A DNA stretch of 64,000 nucleotides, taken from positions 2,357,915-2,421,914 of the forward strand of contig NZ_CAKLDI010000001.1 in NCBI RefSeq assembly GCF_921293875.1, given 5' to 3'. Made by a program: the position numbers and the translations under genes. Shown here piece by piece: positions 25,427 through 34,996 of the stretch (position 1 is the first letter of the stretch; each line of letters begins with the position of its first letter). The stretch comes from Vibrio stylophorae. GTDB taxonomy: Bacteria > Pseudomonadota > Gammaproteobacteria > Enterobacterales > Vibrionaceae. The notes under the pieces were generated by a model that saw only the letters and a program-made list of their open reading frames with translations, had not been told where the DNA came from and did not search any database.

Positions 25427-27091
25427 ATGTTGGTTCAATTAACGATTTCAAACTTTGCCATTGTGAAATCCCTTGAGCTTGACCTCAAACCAGGGATGAC
25501 CACCATTACCGGTGAAACGGGTGCCGGTAAATCCATCGCCATCGATGCCTTAAGCCTTTGCTTAGGTGAGCGAGCAGAGGCCAGTATGGTTCGCCCTGGT
25601 GAAGAAAAAGCGGAAGTGAGCGCTTGTTTTCGTATTGAGAAAAACCCAGCCGCCAAACAATGGCTCGATCAAAATGATTTAGAGTCTGGCGATGAATGCA
25701 TTATGCGCCGCGTGATCACCAAAGAGGGTCGTTCACGCGCTTATATCAATGGCAACCCCGTACCTGCAGCGCAACTCAAAGCCCTCGGCCATACCCTAAT
25801 CAATATTCATGGCCAGCATGCACACCAACTGCTGACCAAACCCGAATCACAATTGGCGATGCTAGATCACTATGCAGGCCACCACCGCCTATTACTCAAC
25901 TGCCAAAGCCAATATCGCCATTGGCAGCAACAACGCAAAGTTTGGCAAGATGCCATCAACAACCAAGCGGAATATGAATCGCAGCGTCAATTGCTCGAAT
26001 ACCAAGTGGCCGAGCTCAATGAGTTTGCCTTAGCTGAGCAAGAGTACGCAGAGCTTGAAGCTGAGCATCAAATACTCGCTAACAGTGGCCAACTCAGCGA
26101 GCATTGCCAAGCTGCGCTAGCGGCGCTGAGCGAAGCTGAAGAGGGTCATTGCCAGCAAACACTCAATGCCGCAATTAAAGCACTTGAGCAGCTAAGCGAA
26201 CTAGATGAGCGTTTACAACCGCAATTAACCATGCTGCATGAAGCAGCCATTTTGCTTAGTGAAACCAGCCAAGAGCTGTGCCGTTATCAAGATGATATCG
26301 AGATCGATCCGGCGCGTTTCGATTATATCGAAGAGCGTCTTGGACAGATCCATCGTCTAGCCAAAAAGCATCAAGTTGAGCCAGCACAACTCTACGCGCA
26401 GCACCAACAGCTACTGGCTGAACTTGAGAGTATTAGCGGTGGTGATGAGCGCATTGAAGCGTTGGAAGCGGCCTGCCAAGAAGCCGTGGCACAGTATCAT
26501 GATGCCGCCATGGCGTTGAGCGATAGCCGCCAGAAATTTGCCAATACGCTCAATGATAAAATCAGCAAGAGCATGCATCAGTTAAGTATGGAAAAAGGTC
26601 AATTCAAAATTGATTTTGAGACCGACATTAGCCACGCCAAGAGCAATGGCATGGATAAGATCAATTTCTTGGTTTCCACTAACCCAGGCCAACCGCTACA
26701 AGCGCTAGTCAAAGTGGCCTCTGGTGGTGAGCTTTCTCGTATCTCATTAGCAATTCAGGTGATCACCGCACAGAAAATCGATACCCCAAGTTTGATTTTT
26801 GATGAGGTGGATGTGGGGATCAGCGGTCCAACTGCCGCCGTCGTGGGTAAGATGCTACGTAAGCTTGGTGATTCAACGCAGGTTCTATGTGTCACGCACT
26901 TGCCACAAGTGGCTGGCGCCGGCCATCAGCAAATGTTTGTCGCCAAGCGCAGTGAAGGTCAAAGCACAGAAACTAGCATGAGCCCACTCAATCAGCAGCA
27001 GCGTATTAAAGAACTCGCTCGCTTACTGGGGGGCAGTAAGATCACCGAGTCCACACTGGCCAATGCCCGCGAGCTTCTCATTGCCGCTTAA
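25427..27091 (+). CDS. recN: DNA repair protein RecN
   Basis: 554 aa, an SMC-like ATPase acting in double-strand break repair. Walker A (GETGAGKSIAIDAL) at about residue 30, a central coiled-coil with a short insert, the ABC signature VASGGELSRISLAIQV near residue 427 and Walker B LIFDEVDVGISG near 455. Two LexA boxes lie ahead of it. Transcribed alone, with a terminator behind. Confidence 0.97.
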   Translation: MLVQLTISNFAIVKSLELDLKPGMTTITGETGAGKSIAIDALSLCLGERAEASMVRPGEEKAEVSACFRIEKNPAAKQWLDQNDLESGDECIMRRVITKEGRSRAYINGNPVPAAQLKALGHTLINIHGQHAHQLLTKPESQLAMLDHYAGHHRLLLNCQSQYRHWQQQRKVWQDAINNQAEYESQRQLLEYQVAELNEFALAEQEYAELEAEHQILANSGQLSEHCQAALAALSEAEEGHCQQTLNAAIKALEQLSELDERLQPQLTMLHEAAILLSETSQELCRYQDDIEIDPARFDYIEERLGQIHRLAKKHQVEPAQLYAQHQQLLAELESISGGDERIEALEAACQEAVAQYHDAAMALSDSRQKFANTLNDKISKSMHQLSMEKGQFKIDFETDISHAKSNGMDKINFLVSTNPGQPLQALVKVASGGELSRISLAIQVITAQKIDTPSLIFDEVDVGISGPTAAVVGKMLRKLGDSTQVLCVTHLPQVAGAGHQQMFVAKRSEGQSTETSMSPLNQQQRIKELARLLGGSKITESTLANARELLIAA

Positions 27092-27125
27092 TGAGCGCAT
27101 GGTTATAGGCAGATGCCCAATTTAA

Positions 27126-27154
27126 GAAAGCCCAGCAAGCCGCTGGGCTTTTTC
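27126..27154 (+). terminator. terminator after recN
   Basis: AAGCCCAGC (27128-27136) and GCTGGGCTT (27142-27150), then T residues. Confidence 0.85.
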
Positions 27155-27336
27155 TATACTCAAAATCAATTCATCAACCAAATGCGTCGGGAACTCTTGC
27201 CCAAATAGGTGCTCTAACTGCAAGATATAGCAATGCTTTATCAGGCTTAACGCACGTTTCCTGATGCTCCTTTTTACAACATCGCGCGAACTTGTATACT
27301 ATGCGCCTCTTACGGATAGGATTGAACTGAGTAGTT

Positions 27337-27693
27337 ATGCGATTGAAAACCACTGTTGCCCTTATCTTTGCCCTGCTTCTCAGTGGCTGCGGCACCATTG
27401 CCGAAAAATTGGTATACCGCATTGATATCGACCAAGGTAACTATATCGAGCAGAGCGCTGTCGATCTGCTGCGTTTCGGCATGACCAAAGAACAAGTCGC
27501 ATACGTGATGGGCTCCCCGATGATCGTCGAACCAAGCACGCCCGACACCTGGTACTTCGTGCAGCATATTGAAAAAGGCACTGGGGAAGTCACGCAAAAA
27601 ACCTTGATTATCGATTTTGATAAAAATCAGCGCTTGGTCGGCTTTAAAGGTGACTTTACGCCAGGGCCTAACTTCTTTACCCCACTTCAGTAA
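27337..27693 (+). CDS. bamE: outer membrane assembly lipoprotein BamE
   Basis: 118 aa, accessory lipoprotein of the BAM complex. The signal ends in the lipobox LLLSGC (Cys near residue 18); the mature domain has VDLLRFGMTKEQVAYVMGSP, the hallmark of the SmpA/OmlA fold, and DTWYFVQH. Its place after recN is the usual one. Confidence 0.95.
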   Translation: MRLKTTVALIFALLLSGCGTIAEKLVYRIDIDQGNYIEQSAVDLLRFGMTKEQVAYVMGSPMIVEPSTPDTWYFVQHIEKGTGEVTQKTLIIDFDKNQRLVGFKGDFTPGPNFFTPLQ

Positions 27694-27710
27694 AACCAAT
27701 CAATACCCAT

Positions 27711-27742
27711 AAAAAAACGCAGCGAAAGGCTGCGTTTTTTAT
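27711..27742. terminator. bidirectional terminator between bamE and luxS
   Basis: ACGCAGC and GCTGCGT arms (27717-27723 and 27729-27735), with A and T runs on both sides. Confidence 0.88.
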
Positions 27743-27767
27743 TCACGTGAAAATTTGATAATCACGC

Positions 27768-28277
27768 TTATAGGGTGTCTAGAATTTCCTGTGGCAACGC
27801 CAACTCATCATTCTTATTCACCCCAATCCCTGAAGCCAAAACGGCTTGCGCAATGGCTTTCGCCTCTTCCAATGAGTGCATCACAAAGGTGCCACACTGG
27901 TAAGCGTTAAGCTCAGGAATTTGGTCTTGATTTGGCACTGCCAGTACATCGTTCATTGCGGCTTGCCATGCATCGGCAACTTGCTGCTCTGAAGGTGTAC
28001 CAATCAGGCTCATATAGAAACCTGTACGGCAGCCCATTGGTGATATATCAATGATCTCAACGGCATCACCATTCAAGTGATCACGCATAAAACCAGCATA
28101 TAAGTGCTCTAGGGTGTGAATCCCTTTTTCACTCAAAATATCTTGGTTTGGGCGACAAAAACGCAAATCAAAAACAGTAATGGTGTCGCCTTTGGGTGTG
28201 GTCATGGTCTTTGCCACACGCACTGCAGGCGCCTGCATACGTTTATGATCAACGGTAAAACTATCTAAAAGTGGCAT
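27768..28277 (-). CDS. luxS: S-ribosylhomocysteine lyase (autoinducer-2 synthase)
   Basis: 169 aa. Splits S-ribosylhomocysteine into homocysteine and DPD, the precursor of AI-2. The metal-binding HTLEH motif lies near residue 54 and the second metal Cys in YQCGTF near 126. [13 protein letters not shown] and the [10 protein letters not shown] motif are typical. The ATG at 28277 gives the family N-terminus; 22 further upstream codons are open but overlap the preceding gene. It lies downstream of gshA with a lytic transglycosylase-like gene in between. Confidence 0.97.
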   Translation of the reverse strand: MPLLDSFTVDHKRMQAPAVRVAKTMTTPKGDTITVFDLRFCRPNQDILSEKGIHTLEHLYAGFMRDHLNGDAVEIIDISPMGCRTGFYMSLIGTPSEQQVADAWQAAMNDVLAVPNQDQIPELNAYQCGTFVMHSLEEAKAIAQAVLASGIGVNKNDELALPQEILDTL

Positions 28278-28302
28278 GAGCAAACCTCTACTTGGGGGTG
28301 AC

Positions 28303-28905
28303 CTAAAACGGCCACCAGCTTCGATTGTCTTCAAGCTCAGCACGGCACTGCTTTAACTGCCAACCGTACGTCTCTGCTTGCTTTTGAACTTTTCTAGCCA
28401 CTTGCTGTACCTGTGGCTTATTGCGGTAAGTTCCACGCTGATAACCACCTCGCCCTTCATGATAGGCAAGGTATTGTCGGTAGGCATCCCACTTCGAGAT
28501 GCCGAGCAAGCGATTTGTTTCTGAAGTATACCAACCGATAAACATCATCGCATCGGCAAAATCAGTACGAGAGCCACCATAATCCGTGGCTTTCTGAAAA
28601 TCAGACCATGCGGGATCCTGCGCCTGTGCATAGCCGTAGGCTGAGCTTGGCCGTCCAAGCGGAATAAACAGGAACCACTTACGCGGTGGTCTGGCATCGT
28701 GCACATAGGCACTTTCTTGACGAACAAAGGCCATGGCCACTTGAATCGGCGTGCCATAGGCTTCATTCATGTCAACAGCCCCTTCATACCAATCTGGATA
28801 TTGGCGAAAGATACTGCAAATATTATCCGGCTGCTGTGGCGGGGCATTGGCACAGCCAACCAGCAGCATGGCGGCACTGACAGCGAGTCCCTTCATCCAT
28901 TGCAT
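28303..28905 (-). CDS. lipoprotein with a lytic transglycosylase (SLT) domain
   Basis: 200 aa. A lipoprotein signal ([17 protein letters not shown], Cys near 18) is followed by a lysozyme-like domain: [16 protein letters not shown] carries the expected catalytic Glu (ES motif) and [17 protein letters not shown] replaces the usual GLMQ-type motif. It should cut peptidoglycan glycan strands at the outer membrane, though activity is inferred. Its ATG (28905) shares one base with the gshA stop (TGATG), so translation is coupled. A GTG at 28908 is also possible. Confidence 0.85.
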   Translation of the reverse strand: MQWMKGLAVSAAMLLVGCANAPPQQPDNICSIFRQYPDWYEGAVDMNEAYGTPIQVAMAFVRQESAYVHDARPPRKWFLFIPLGRPSSAYGYAQAQDPAWSDFQKATDYGGSRTDFADAMMFIGWYTSETNRLLGISKWDAYRQYLAYHEGRGGYQRGTYRNKPQVQQVARKVQKQAETYGWQLKQCRAELEDNRSWWPF

Positions 28906-30482
28906 CACGAGTGTTGCGACTCCTTGAGATAATGGAAGTAGTTCGCCAAATACGCATCCAAGGAACCTTGGTCGGTGGCTTCCATCTCAGCTTGGCGTGC
29001 CAATGAATCCTGCGCTTCTTGACGAAATTGCGCTTCACTAATTTGACGATATTCGCCCTGCTGCAAAGATTCAGTATGGGATTTTGCCAATTTTTTACCC
29101 AAGCCAATCACACACTGATCTTGCTGAATCTGCTCAAGGATACGTGCAGATAAAGTCTTACTTGGATCAACCAACCAAGATGCCAATTCATCACAGGTTT
29201 GCTGATAATGCTGACCACCATTGACCTGATCAAAGAGTTCAGCAATTTGGCGAAGCTCAGCAAATACACGCTCGCCCCAAACACGCTGGGTCAATTGCTC
29301 GCCTTGACAGCCAATGGTCAACATCAAATCAGGCTGACGGCCACGCAAAATAATCTCTTGCCAGTTTTTGTGCCAGCACTGCTGCTCGCACTGACTCATG
29401 GGCTCAGATTCAGTCAATCCACACCAAGTGAGGAACAGATCAAGGAAGTACACTTGCTGACGAGTGAGGCCAACTGCGCTAAATGGATTCACATCCAAAG
29501 CGCGCACTTCGATATATTCCACCCCACCACGCGCTAGCGCATCCGATGGTTTTTCACCACTTTTTGCGACGCGTTTTGGACGAATCGGCGCATAGAGTTC
29601 ATTTTCAATCTGCAGAATATTGGTGTTTAGCTGGCGATATTCACCATCCACTTTAACGCCAATTTCCGCAAACTTATCAGAAGGCAGATGAATGGCACGG
29701 CGCACCCCATCAAGATAAGCATTTAAGCTGTTAAAACTAATGGCCAGATCGCTTTGCTCGCTGTTGGTGTAACCCAAATCACTGAGGCGCAGCGCTGTGG
29801 CATAGGGCAAATACAAGGTGCCTTCGCCTGCTTTTTCAAAAGGCAAAGTACTGGCTTTGTCTTTGACAAAAGATTGGCACAACGCAGGTGATGAGCCAAA
29901 AAGATAGGGAATCAACCAACCAAAGCGGTAGTAATTACGGATCAGTGCAAAATAACCCTCAGAGGTAATATCTTCATCCGCTGACGCTTGTGGAAATACA
30001 ATGGGCCAAAAATCAGTCGGCAAAGAAAAATTAAAATGCACCCCTGCAATAATTTGCATCAAGCTGCCATAGCGATTTTTCAAGCCTTGACGATACAGGT
30101 GCTTCATTTGCCCCACGTGTGAGCTGCCATAATCAGCCAACTGAATATCATCTTGATGTCCCACAAAACAAGGCATCGACATTGGCCACAGGTGTTCATC
30201 GCCAATCTCATTGACGGTGAAATGATGAATATCGCGCAACTGCTCTAAAAGCGTATCCACAGAGTGGCTCACCGGCGTGATCATCTCTAAAAGTGGCTCA
30301 GCAAAATCTGTGGTGATCCATTTGTGGGTCAGGGCTGATCCCAAGGTTTGCCCATGCGGTAACTGAGACAGCTCTCCCCGTTCGGTCAGACGCAAAGCTT
30401 CACGCTCGACGCCACGGCCAATCTGACAAAGCAATTGAGGCTGGGCAGCTAATCGATTTAGCCGCTGAGAAAAAGTGCTCAA
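28905..30482 (-). CDS. gshA: glutamate-cysteine ligase
   Basis: About 525 aa. First step of glutathione synthesis. The family 1 signature is clear: RGVEREALRLTERGEL, LGSALTHKWITTDFAEPLLEM and DEHLWPMSMPCF. The start is uncertain: a TTG at 30482 gives a length close to the 518 aa of the E. coli enzyme and a matching N-terminus (STFSQRLNRLA); a GTG at 30545 would add 21 residues. Order yqaA-(peptidase)-gshA-luxS resembles the E. coli yqaA-gshA-luxS block. Confidence 0.94.
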   Translation of the reverse strand: MSTFSQRLNRLAAQPQLLCQIGRGVEREALRLTERGELSQLPHGQTLGSALTHKWITTDFAEPLLEMITPVSHSVDTLLEQLRDIHHFTVNEIGDEHLWPMSMPCFVGHQDDIQLADYGSSHVGQMKHLYRQGLKNRYGSLMQIIAGVHFNFSLPTDFWPIVFPQASADEDITSEGYFALIRNYYRFGWLIPYLFGSSPALCQSFVKDKASTLPFEKAGEGTLYLPYATALRLSDLGYTNSEQSDLAISFNSLNAYLDGVRRAIHLPSDKFAEIGVKVDGEYRQLNTNILQIENELYAPIRPKRVAKSGEKPSDALARGGVEYIEVRALDVNPFSAVGLTRQQVYFLDLFLTWCGLTESEPMSQCEQQCWHKNWQEIILRGRQPDLMLTIGCQGEQLTQRVWGERVFAELRQIAELFDQVNGGQHYQQTCDELASWLVDPSKTLSARILEQIQQDQCVIGLGKKLAKSHTESLQQGEYRQISEAQFRQEAQDSLARQAEMEATDQGSLDAYLANYFHYLKESQHS

Positions 30483-30621
30483 AAGTGAATCCGAAAAAAT
30501 GCAAACAATGGCGTTAGCATAATCTCTATCGGCGTGAATAGCCACGGTTAATCAATTGTTAGCAACCGCAAAATGGATTGTTGCGCAATTGATTCCGTGG
30601 CTTTGAAAACGTCAGTTTGGC

Positions 30622-33459
30622 TTACTTTTCAACCTGTAAAATACGAACTGGCAAACCTAGCGCTTTCAATTTGGCTTCCCATTTTTGTCGGTCGGCAACC
30701 ACAATGATCTGATAGTCAGAGGGGCTAAACCACTTGGCCGCAATCGCGTTGAGTTCAGCTTTGCTGATATTTTGTACTCGCGCATTACGCGCGGCGATAT
30801 CCGCAGTTTGCAGATCAAACTCAAGCAGCAGTTGCAGTAATTTGGCTTTATCCGCTGGCGTTTCATATTTCAGCGCTTCTTGCTGACCTCGCGCCAAGCG
30901 CATAAAGGCGACCTCATCATCGGTCAAACCATGCGCTGCGTATTGACTCATCTCTTTGCGAATTTCAGCAATGGTATCAGCGGTTGCATCAGCGCGCACA
31001 TCTGCACCAAAGCTAATCACCCCGACCTCTTGGCCGCCATAGCTATAGCCCCAAGCGCCATAGGTGTAGCCTTTATCTTCACGCAAATTTTGGTTAATAC
31101 GACTATTGAAATTACCCGCTAAGTTAAAGTTACTGAGCGAAATATCATAGCCCTCACCCAAAGCCTCAAAAGGCAAACCACGACGCACAAAGCGAATCAC
31201 ACTTTGCGGTGCACCCGGTTTATCCACCAGCCAAATCTGTGAGTGTTTATAACTTGGCATTGGCGCCAGAGGCGCCATCGCCACGCTATCGCCTTGCCAG
31301 CCATTGAGTGCGGCGAGCTTACTCATCATCGCTTGTTGATTGAGATCGCCAACCACCACAATATTGGCCCCCTGCGGACGATAATGGCTGCGATAAAACG
31401 CCTGAACATCTTCCAAGGTCAGCGCTTGCAATGTTTGCAACGTACCACTACTTGGATAGCGGAAAATAGACTGTCCGTAGAGCACTTCTTTACTGGCTTG
31501 ATCTGCCAGCCAGCCCGGACGCTGCTGCTCATAGGTTGCGCCTTCTAGGGCTTGCTTTTTCACCCGCGCAAAATCTTCCGCTCGAAAACCCGGGGTCGCT
31601 AAGCTTTCATACACAATGGCAAGGGTGCGATCGAGATTTTTGGTCAGCGATGAAATCGCCACTGTGGTGTAGTAGGTATTCACGTTAAAGGATACGCTAC
31701 TGCCTAAAGTCGCAAGCTCAGCATGAATGTCATCGGTACTGCGGCTTTGGCTCGACTCATTCATCATCGCCGCGGTCAGCTCAGCAATACCTGCCTGTGC
31801 AGTGCTTTGATAACGACGACCAGCTGGAATATTTAGCTGCAGCTGAATTGTTGGTGTCTCGGTGCTATAACTCCCCACCACTTGCACGCCATTGGTCAGA
31901 TTTTGCTGCCATAGTTCAGGGACTTTCACCGCCACGGCTTGAGTCGCACTTGGCATCACAGTGCGATCGAAGTGACTTTGAATTGGCTGATAGTTAAGCG
32001 CGCTATGCTGTTTATCTGCGCTTAAATCACGCTTTTCAGGCCAGTAATTTTGCGGTGCTACGGCCCACTGCGTTTTGCCCTGCGGCACAATGCTAAGTAC
32101 CACATGCGCTTTATTCTCAAGGTATTTGCGATATACCGCTTTGACATCATTCGCGGTGACGGCATTAGCCGCCTTCAAATCTTGAACAAAATGGTTGGGA
32201 TCAGCAAAGAAGGTTTCACCTGCAGCCAACTGCGCGACTTTACCGTGCACACTTTGCAAGCCAAAGATCGCTGCGGCTTGGTTGCTACCCTGAATGCGCT
32301 TCAGATCTTTTTGCGCAATATCTTGCGCAGCAAAATCACTGAGATGCTGCATCAATTTTTTCTCGATCACAGCTAAGTCATGATTTGCTTGGCCATCACC
32401 CATGGCATACACCACAAAGTTACAAGACAGCTCAGCACAATCAGAGAAAGCGCCGACATCTAAGGCTTCGTTGGTCATCACCATGTTTTGGTATAGGTAA
32501 CTGCTCACACCGCCACTGAGTAGATCAGCCATCATGGATAGAGATGCATCGTCTTGGCTACCCATGTAGCTAGTTGGCCAGCTCAGTACCACCATCGGCT
32601 GAATAATACGATCTTCAAGGGTGATATAACGGGTTTGATCTAAGGTCACTGGCCACTTGTCCGCGCGCTCAACCGCAGGACCGGCTGGAATTTCACCAAA
32701 ATATTTTTCAACCCAAGCCAAGGTTTGCGCGGGATCGATATCCCCACCAATGGTCAATACCGCATTGTTAGGACCATACCAACGCATAAAGAAGGCTTTC
32801 AGATCGTTCACATCCACGCGATTCAAATCGTCGACATAGCCAATGGTTTGCCAAGAATAGGGATGCTGACGTGGATACATCGCCTCACCCAGACGTTCAA
32901 ATAGCAAGCCATAAGGACGGTTTTCATAGCTTTGCGCGCGCTCATTTTTCACCGTTGAACGCTGCACTTCAAATTTGCGCTGCGACACCGCCTCAAGTAA
33001 AAAGCCCATGCGATCGGACTCTAGCCACAGCACTTTTTCAAGCTGATTGGCTGGCACTGTTTCGTAGTAGTTGGTGCGATCGCGATTGGTGGTGCCATTG
33101 AGCGTGCCACCGGCTTCGGTGATGATCTTAAAGTGCTGCTGATCGCCAACATGCGCAGAGCCTTGAAACATCATATGCTCGAAGAAATGAGCAAAGCCCG
33201 ATTTACCTTCGACTTCGCGCGCAGAGCCAACGTGATAAGTGACATCCACATGCACCAATGGATCGGAGTGATCCTCCATTAAGATCACAGTCAAGCCATT
33301 GCTCAAACGATATTTTTGGTAACCAATGGCAAGAGAGTCCGGGTTTTCTTGGACCGACTCAATCAAAGTCACGCCCTGAGGTAAAGGTGGATTTGGCGCA
33401 ATCAAACTGCACCCGCTTAATGCCAGTGCAACCCCGATAGAAATCAACCAATGCTTCAC
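30622..33459 (-). CDS. M16 family zinc metallopeptidase lipoprotein
   Basis: 945 aa, two M16 halves in one chain. A lipoprotein signal (VALALSGCSLIAPN, Cys near 18) anchors it to the envelope. The first half has the inverted zinc motif HFFEH (in GFAHFFEHMMFQGS, near residue 90); the second half lacks it, as in pitrilysin-type enzymes where that half only shapes the chamber. The GTG at 33459 has AAGGAG 7 bases upstream and is preferred over an earlier in-frame codon at 33495. Substrate unknown; PqqL-like proteins are the nearest analogue. Confidence 0.9.
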   Translation of the reverse strand: MKHWLISIGVALALSGCSLIAPNPPLPQGVTLIESVQENPDSLAIGYQKYRLSNGLTVILMEDHSDPLVHVDVTYHVGSAREVEGKSGFAHFFEHMMFQGSAHVGDQQHFKIITEAGGTLNGTTNRDRTNYYETVPANQLEKVLWLESDRMGFLLEAVSQRKFEVQRSTVKNERAQSYENRPYGLLFERLGEAMYPRQHPYSWQTIGYVDDLNRVDVNDLKAFFMRWYGPNNAVLTIGGDIDPAQTLAWVEKYFGEIPAGPAVERADKWPVTLDQTRYITLEDRIIQPMVVLSWPTSYMGSQDDASLSMMADLLSGGVSSYLYQNMVMTNEALDVGAFSDCAELSCNFVVYAMGDGQANHDLAVIEKKLMQHLSDFAAQDIAQKDLKRIQGSNQAAAIFGLQSVHGKVAQLAAGETFFADPNHFVQDLKAANAVTANDVKAVYRKYLENKAHVVLSIVPQGKTQWAVAPQNYWPEKRDLSADKQHSALNYQPIQSHFDRTVMPSATQAVAVKVPELWQQNLTNGVQVVGSYSTETPTIQLQLNIPAGRRYQSTAQAGIAELTAAMMNESSQSRSTDDIHAELATLGSSVSFNVNTYYTTVAISSLTKNLDRTLAIVYESLATPGFRAEDFARVKKQALEGATYEQQRPGWLADQASKEVLYGQSIFRYPSSGTLQTLQALTLEDVQAFYRSHYRPQGANIVVVGDLNQQAMMSKLAALNGWQGDSVAMAPLAPMPSYKHSQIWLVDKPGAPQSVIRFVRRGLPFEALGEGYDISLSNFNLAGNFNSRINQNLREDKGYTYGAWGYSYGGQEVGVISFGADVRADATADTIAEIRKEMSQYAAHGLTDDEVAFMRLARGQQEALKYETPADKAKLLQLLLEFDLQTADIAARNARVQNISKAELNAIAAKWFSPSDYQIIVVADRQKWEAKLKALGLPVRILQVEK

Positions 33460-33472
33460 GCACACACTCCTT

Positions 33473-33889
33473 TTAATGCAATACGAACCATGCAATCAGT
33501 GCATAGCGCGTACTTTTACCTATCAACATAAAGGCCACTGAAGGCCATAACCGGCAGCGAAACCATCCTGCAGCCACACACAAAAGATCGCCAATAATCG
33601 GCAACCAACTCAATAACAACACACCAGTGCCGTAGCGCTGCAGGTAATCCAATGCTTTTTTTTGTTTTTTACTGGGCGACATTTTTTGTGGTAGCCAGCG
33701 GCCAATCGCGTAGTTGACCACACCACCCAAGGTATTAGCCAAACTTGCTAAAACAACCAACAACCAAGGTGCAGGAGACGTTTTAACCAACCAAAGCAAT
33801 AACGCTTCAGAGCCGCCAGGGAAAAGCGTCGCACTGACAAAACTGCTGGCCATCAAGCTCCAAGCTTGCAGCCAAAATTCAGAACTCAC
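33473..33889 (-). CDS. yqaA: YqaA family membrane protein (DedA-like)
   Basis: 138 aa, about four hydrophobic segments, with the SNARE-associated/DedA-like core NTLGGVVNYAIGRWLP and YGTGVLLLSWLPIIGD. The family is thought to act in lipid transport, but YqaA itself is uncharacterised. Start GTG at 33889. It ends 13 bases before the peptidase start and is a frequent neighbour of gshA. Confidence 0.88.
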   Translation of the reverse strand: MSSEFWLQAWSLMASSFVSATLFPGGSEALLLWLVKTSPAPWLLVVLASLANTLGGVVNYAIGRWLPQKMSPSKKQKKALDYLQRYGTGVLLLSWLPIIGDLLCVAAGWFRCRLWPSVAFMLIGKSTRYALIAWFVLH

Positions 33890-33909
33890 ACAAACTATCC
33901 AATGATCTA

Positions 33910-34863
33910 TTATGGCGTGACATTATCCAGATCGAACAACATCTTGCCACGCGTATGACCGCTTTCAATGGCTCGATGCGCATCAGCGCCGCGATAGAGC
34001 GGATAAATATGGCTAATTTCCACTTTTAAATGCCCTGCCTCAACGCGATTGAGCATCTCATGTAAAGCTTTTGGCTCCGCTTCAACTAGCAATCCCTGTG
34101 CTTGCATGGCTAAGCGCTCAGCGGCTTCAATCACTTGCTGCGCGGTCACTGTGGGCAGCGTCACGACACGGCAATTGCTGTGGCCACATTGCAGCGCCGC
34201 TAGGCCAACTTCGCCACCGATTAAATCGATAATGACATCCACCGACTCACATTGCTCAGCTAGCGGTGCTTGTCGATAATCTAGCGCTATCGCACCGAGC
34301 TCTTTGACAAAATCCACATTGTCACTTGAGCAACTCGCTATAACCTGCGCTTGCATCGAGTTGGCCAGCTGAATAGCTAAATGCCCCACGCCACCCGCGC
34401 CAGCTAATATTAAAACGCGTTCACCCGGGCGAATATTGGCTTTGGCCAGCGCTTGCCAGGCAGTCAAACCAGCCAGCGGCAAGCCTGCCGCTTTTTGGCT
34501 CGACACATGATTCGGCACAGCGCAAAGCAAAGCGGCATCTACCGCCACATATTGACTATAACCACCACCAGTCATCACCAGTCCAGCAACGCGCTGGCCC
34601 ACAGATAGACCTTGAACCTTAGTACCTAGTTCAACAATTTCGCCTGCTATATCAAAGCCAGGCGTCCATGGCAGCTGATCGCCATAACGCTGCGCCGCCC
34701 AGCCAAGACCTGCACGCGTTTTCGCATCTACGGGATTAATGCCCGCATACTCCACTTTCACCAGCACCTGATGCGCAGCCAAAGGCGGTAGCTCTGCATG
34801 GGCAAGTGTCAGAGATTCTGGAGGGCCAAATTGAGTTAACTGCAGCGCAATATTTTGAGGCAT
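33910..34863 (-). CDS. zinc-free MDR family NADP-dependent oxidoreductase
   Basis: 317 aa, medium-chain dehydrogenase/reductase fold of the quinone-oxidoreductase type. The GroES-like part contains VEYAGINPVDAKTRAG and the nucleotide-binding loop is ILAGAGGVGHLAIQLA near residue 150. The Cys/His set of the zinc enzymes is not seen, which fits a quinone or enone reductase. The ATG at 34863 follows AAGGA; a GTG at 34866 is just before it. Substrate unknown. Confidence 0.88.
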   Translation of the reverse strand: MPQNIALQLTQFGPPESLTLAHAELPPLAAHQVLVKVEYAGINPVDAKTRAGLGWAAQRYGDQLPWTPGFDIAGEIVELGTKVQGLSVGQRVAGLVMTGGGYSQYVAVDAALLCAVPNHVSSQKAAGLPLAGLTAWQALAKANIRPGERVLILAGAGGVGHLAIQLANSMQAQVIASCSSDNVDFVKELGAIALDYRQAPLAEQCESVDVIIDLIGGEVGLAALQCGHSNCRVVTLPTVTAQQVIEAAERLAMQAQGLLVEAEPKALHEMLNRVEAGHLKVEISHIYPLYRGADAHRAIESGHTRGKMLFDLDNVTP

Positions 34864-34910
34864 CACAAATCCTTGCTGATGGTTTTGCCAACACTTTACC
34901 GCACTTTACC

Positions 34911-34946
34911 GACAAAAAAATGGGCAAGCTGTGCGCTTGCCCATTT
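34911..34946 (-). terminator. terminator after oadGAB
   Basis: AAATGGGCAAG (34918-34928) and CTTGCCCATTT (34936-34946); on the minus strand a seven-base T run follows. Confidence 0.88.
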
Positions 34947-34996
34947 ACATTGAAATTTTGTGCGATGTTTCGGTCTATCGCTGCGGCAAAATCGGG

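Noticed and set aside
30483-30545. GTG start of gshA 21 codons further upstream
   Set aside because: The added residues do not match the family; not excluded, and noted under gshA.
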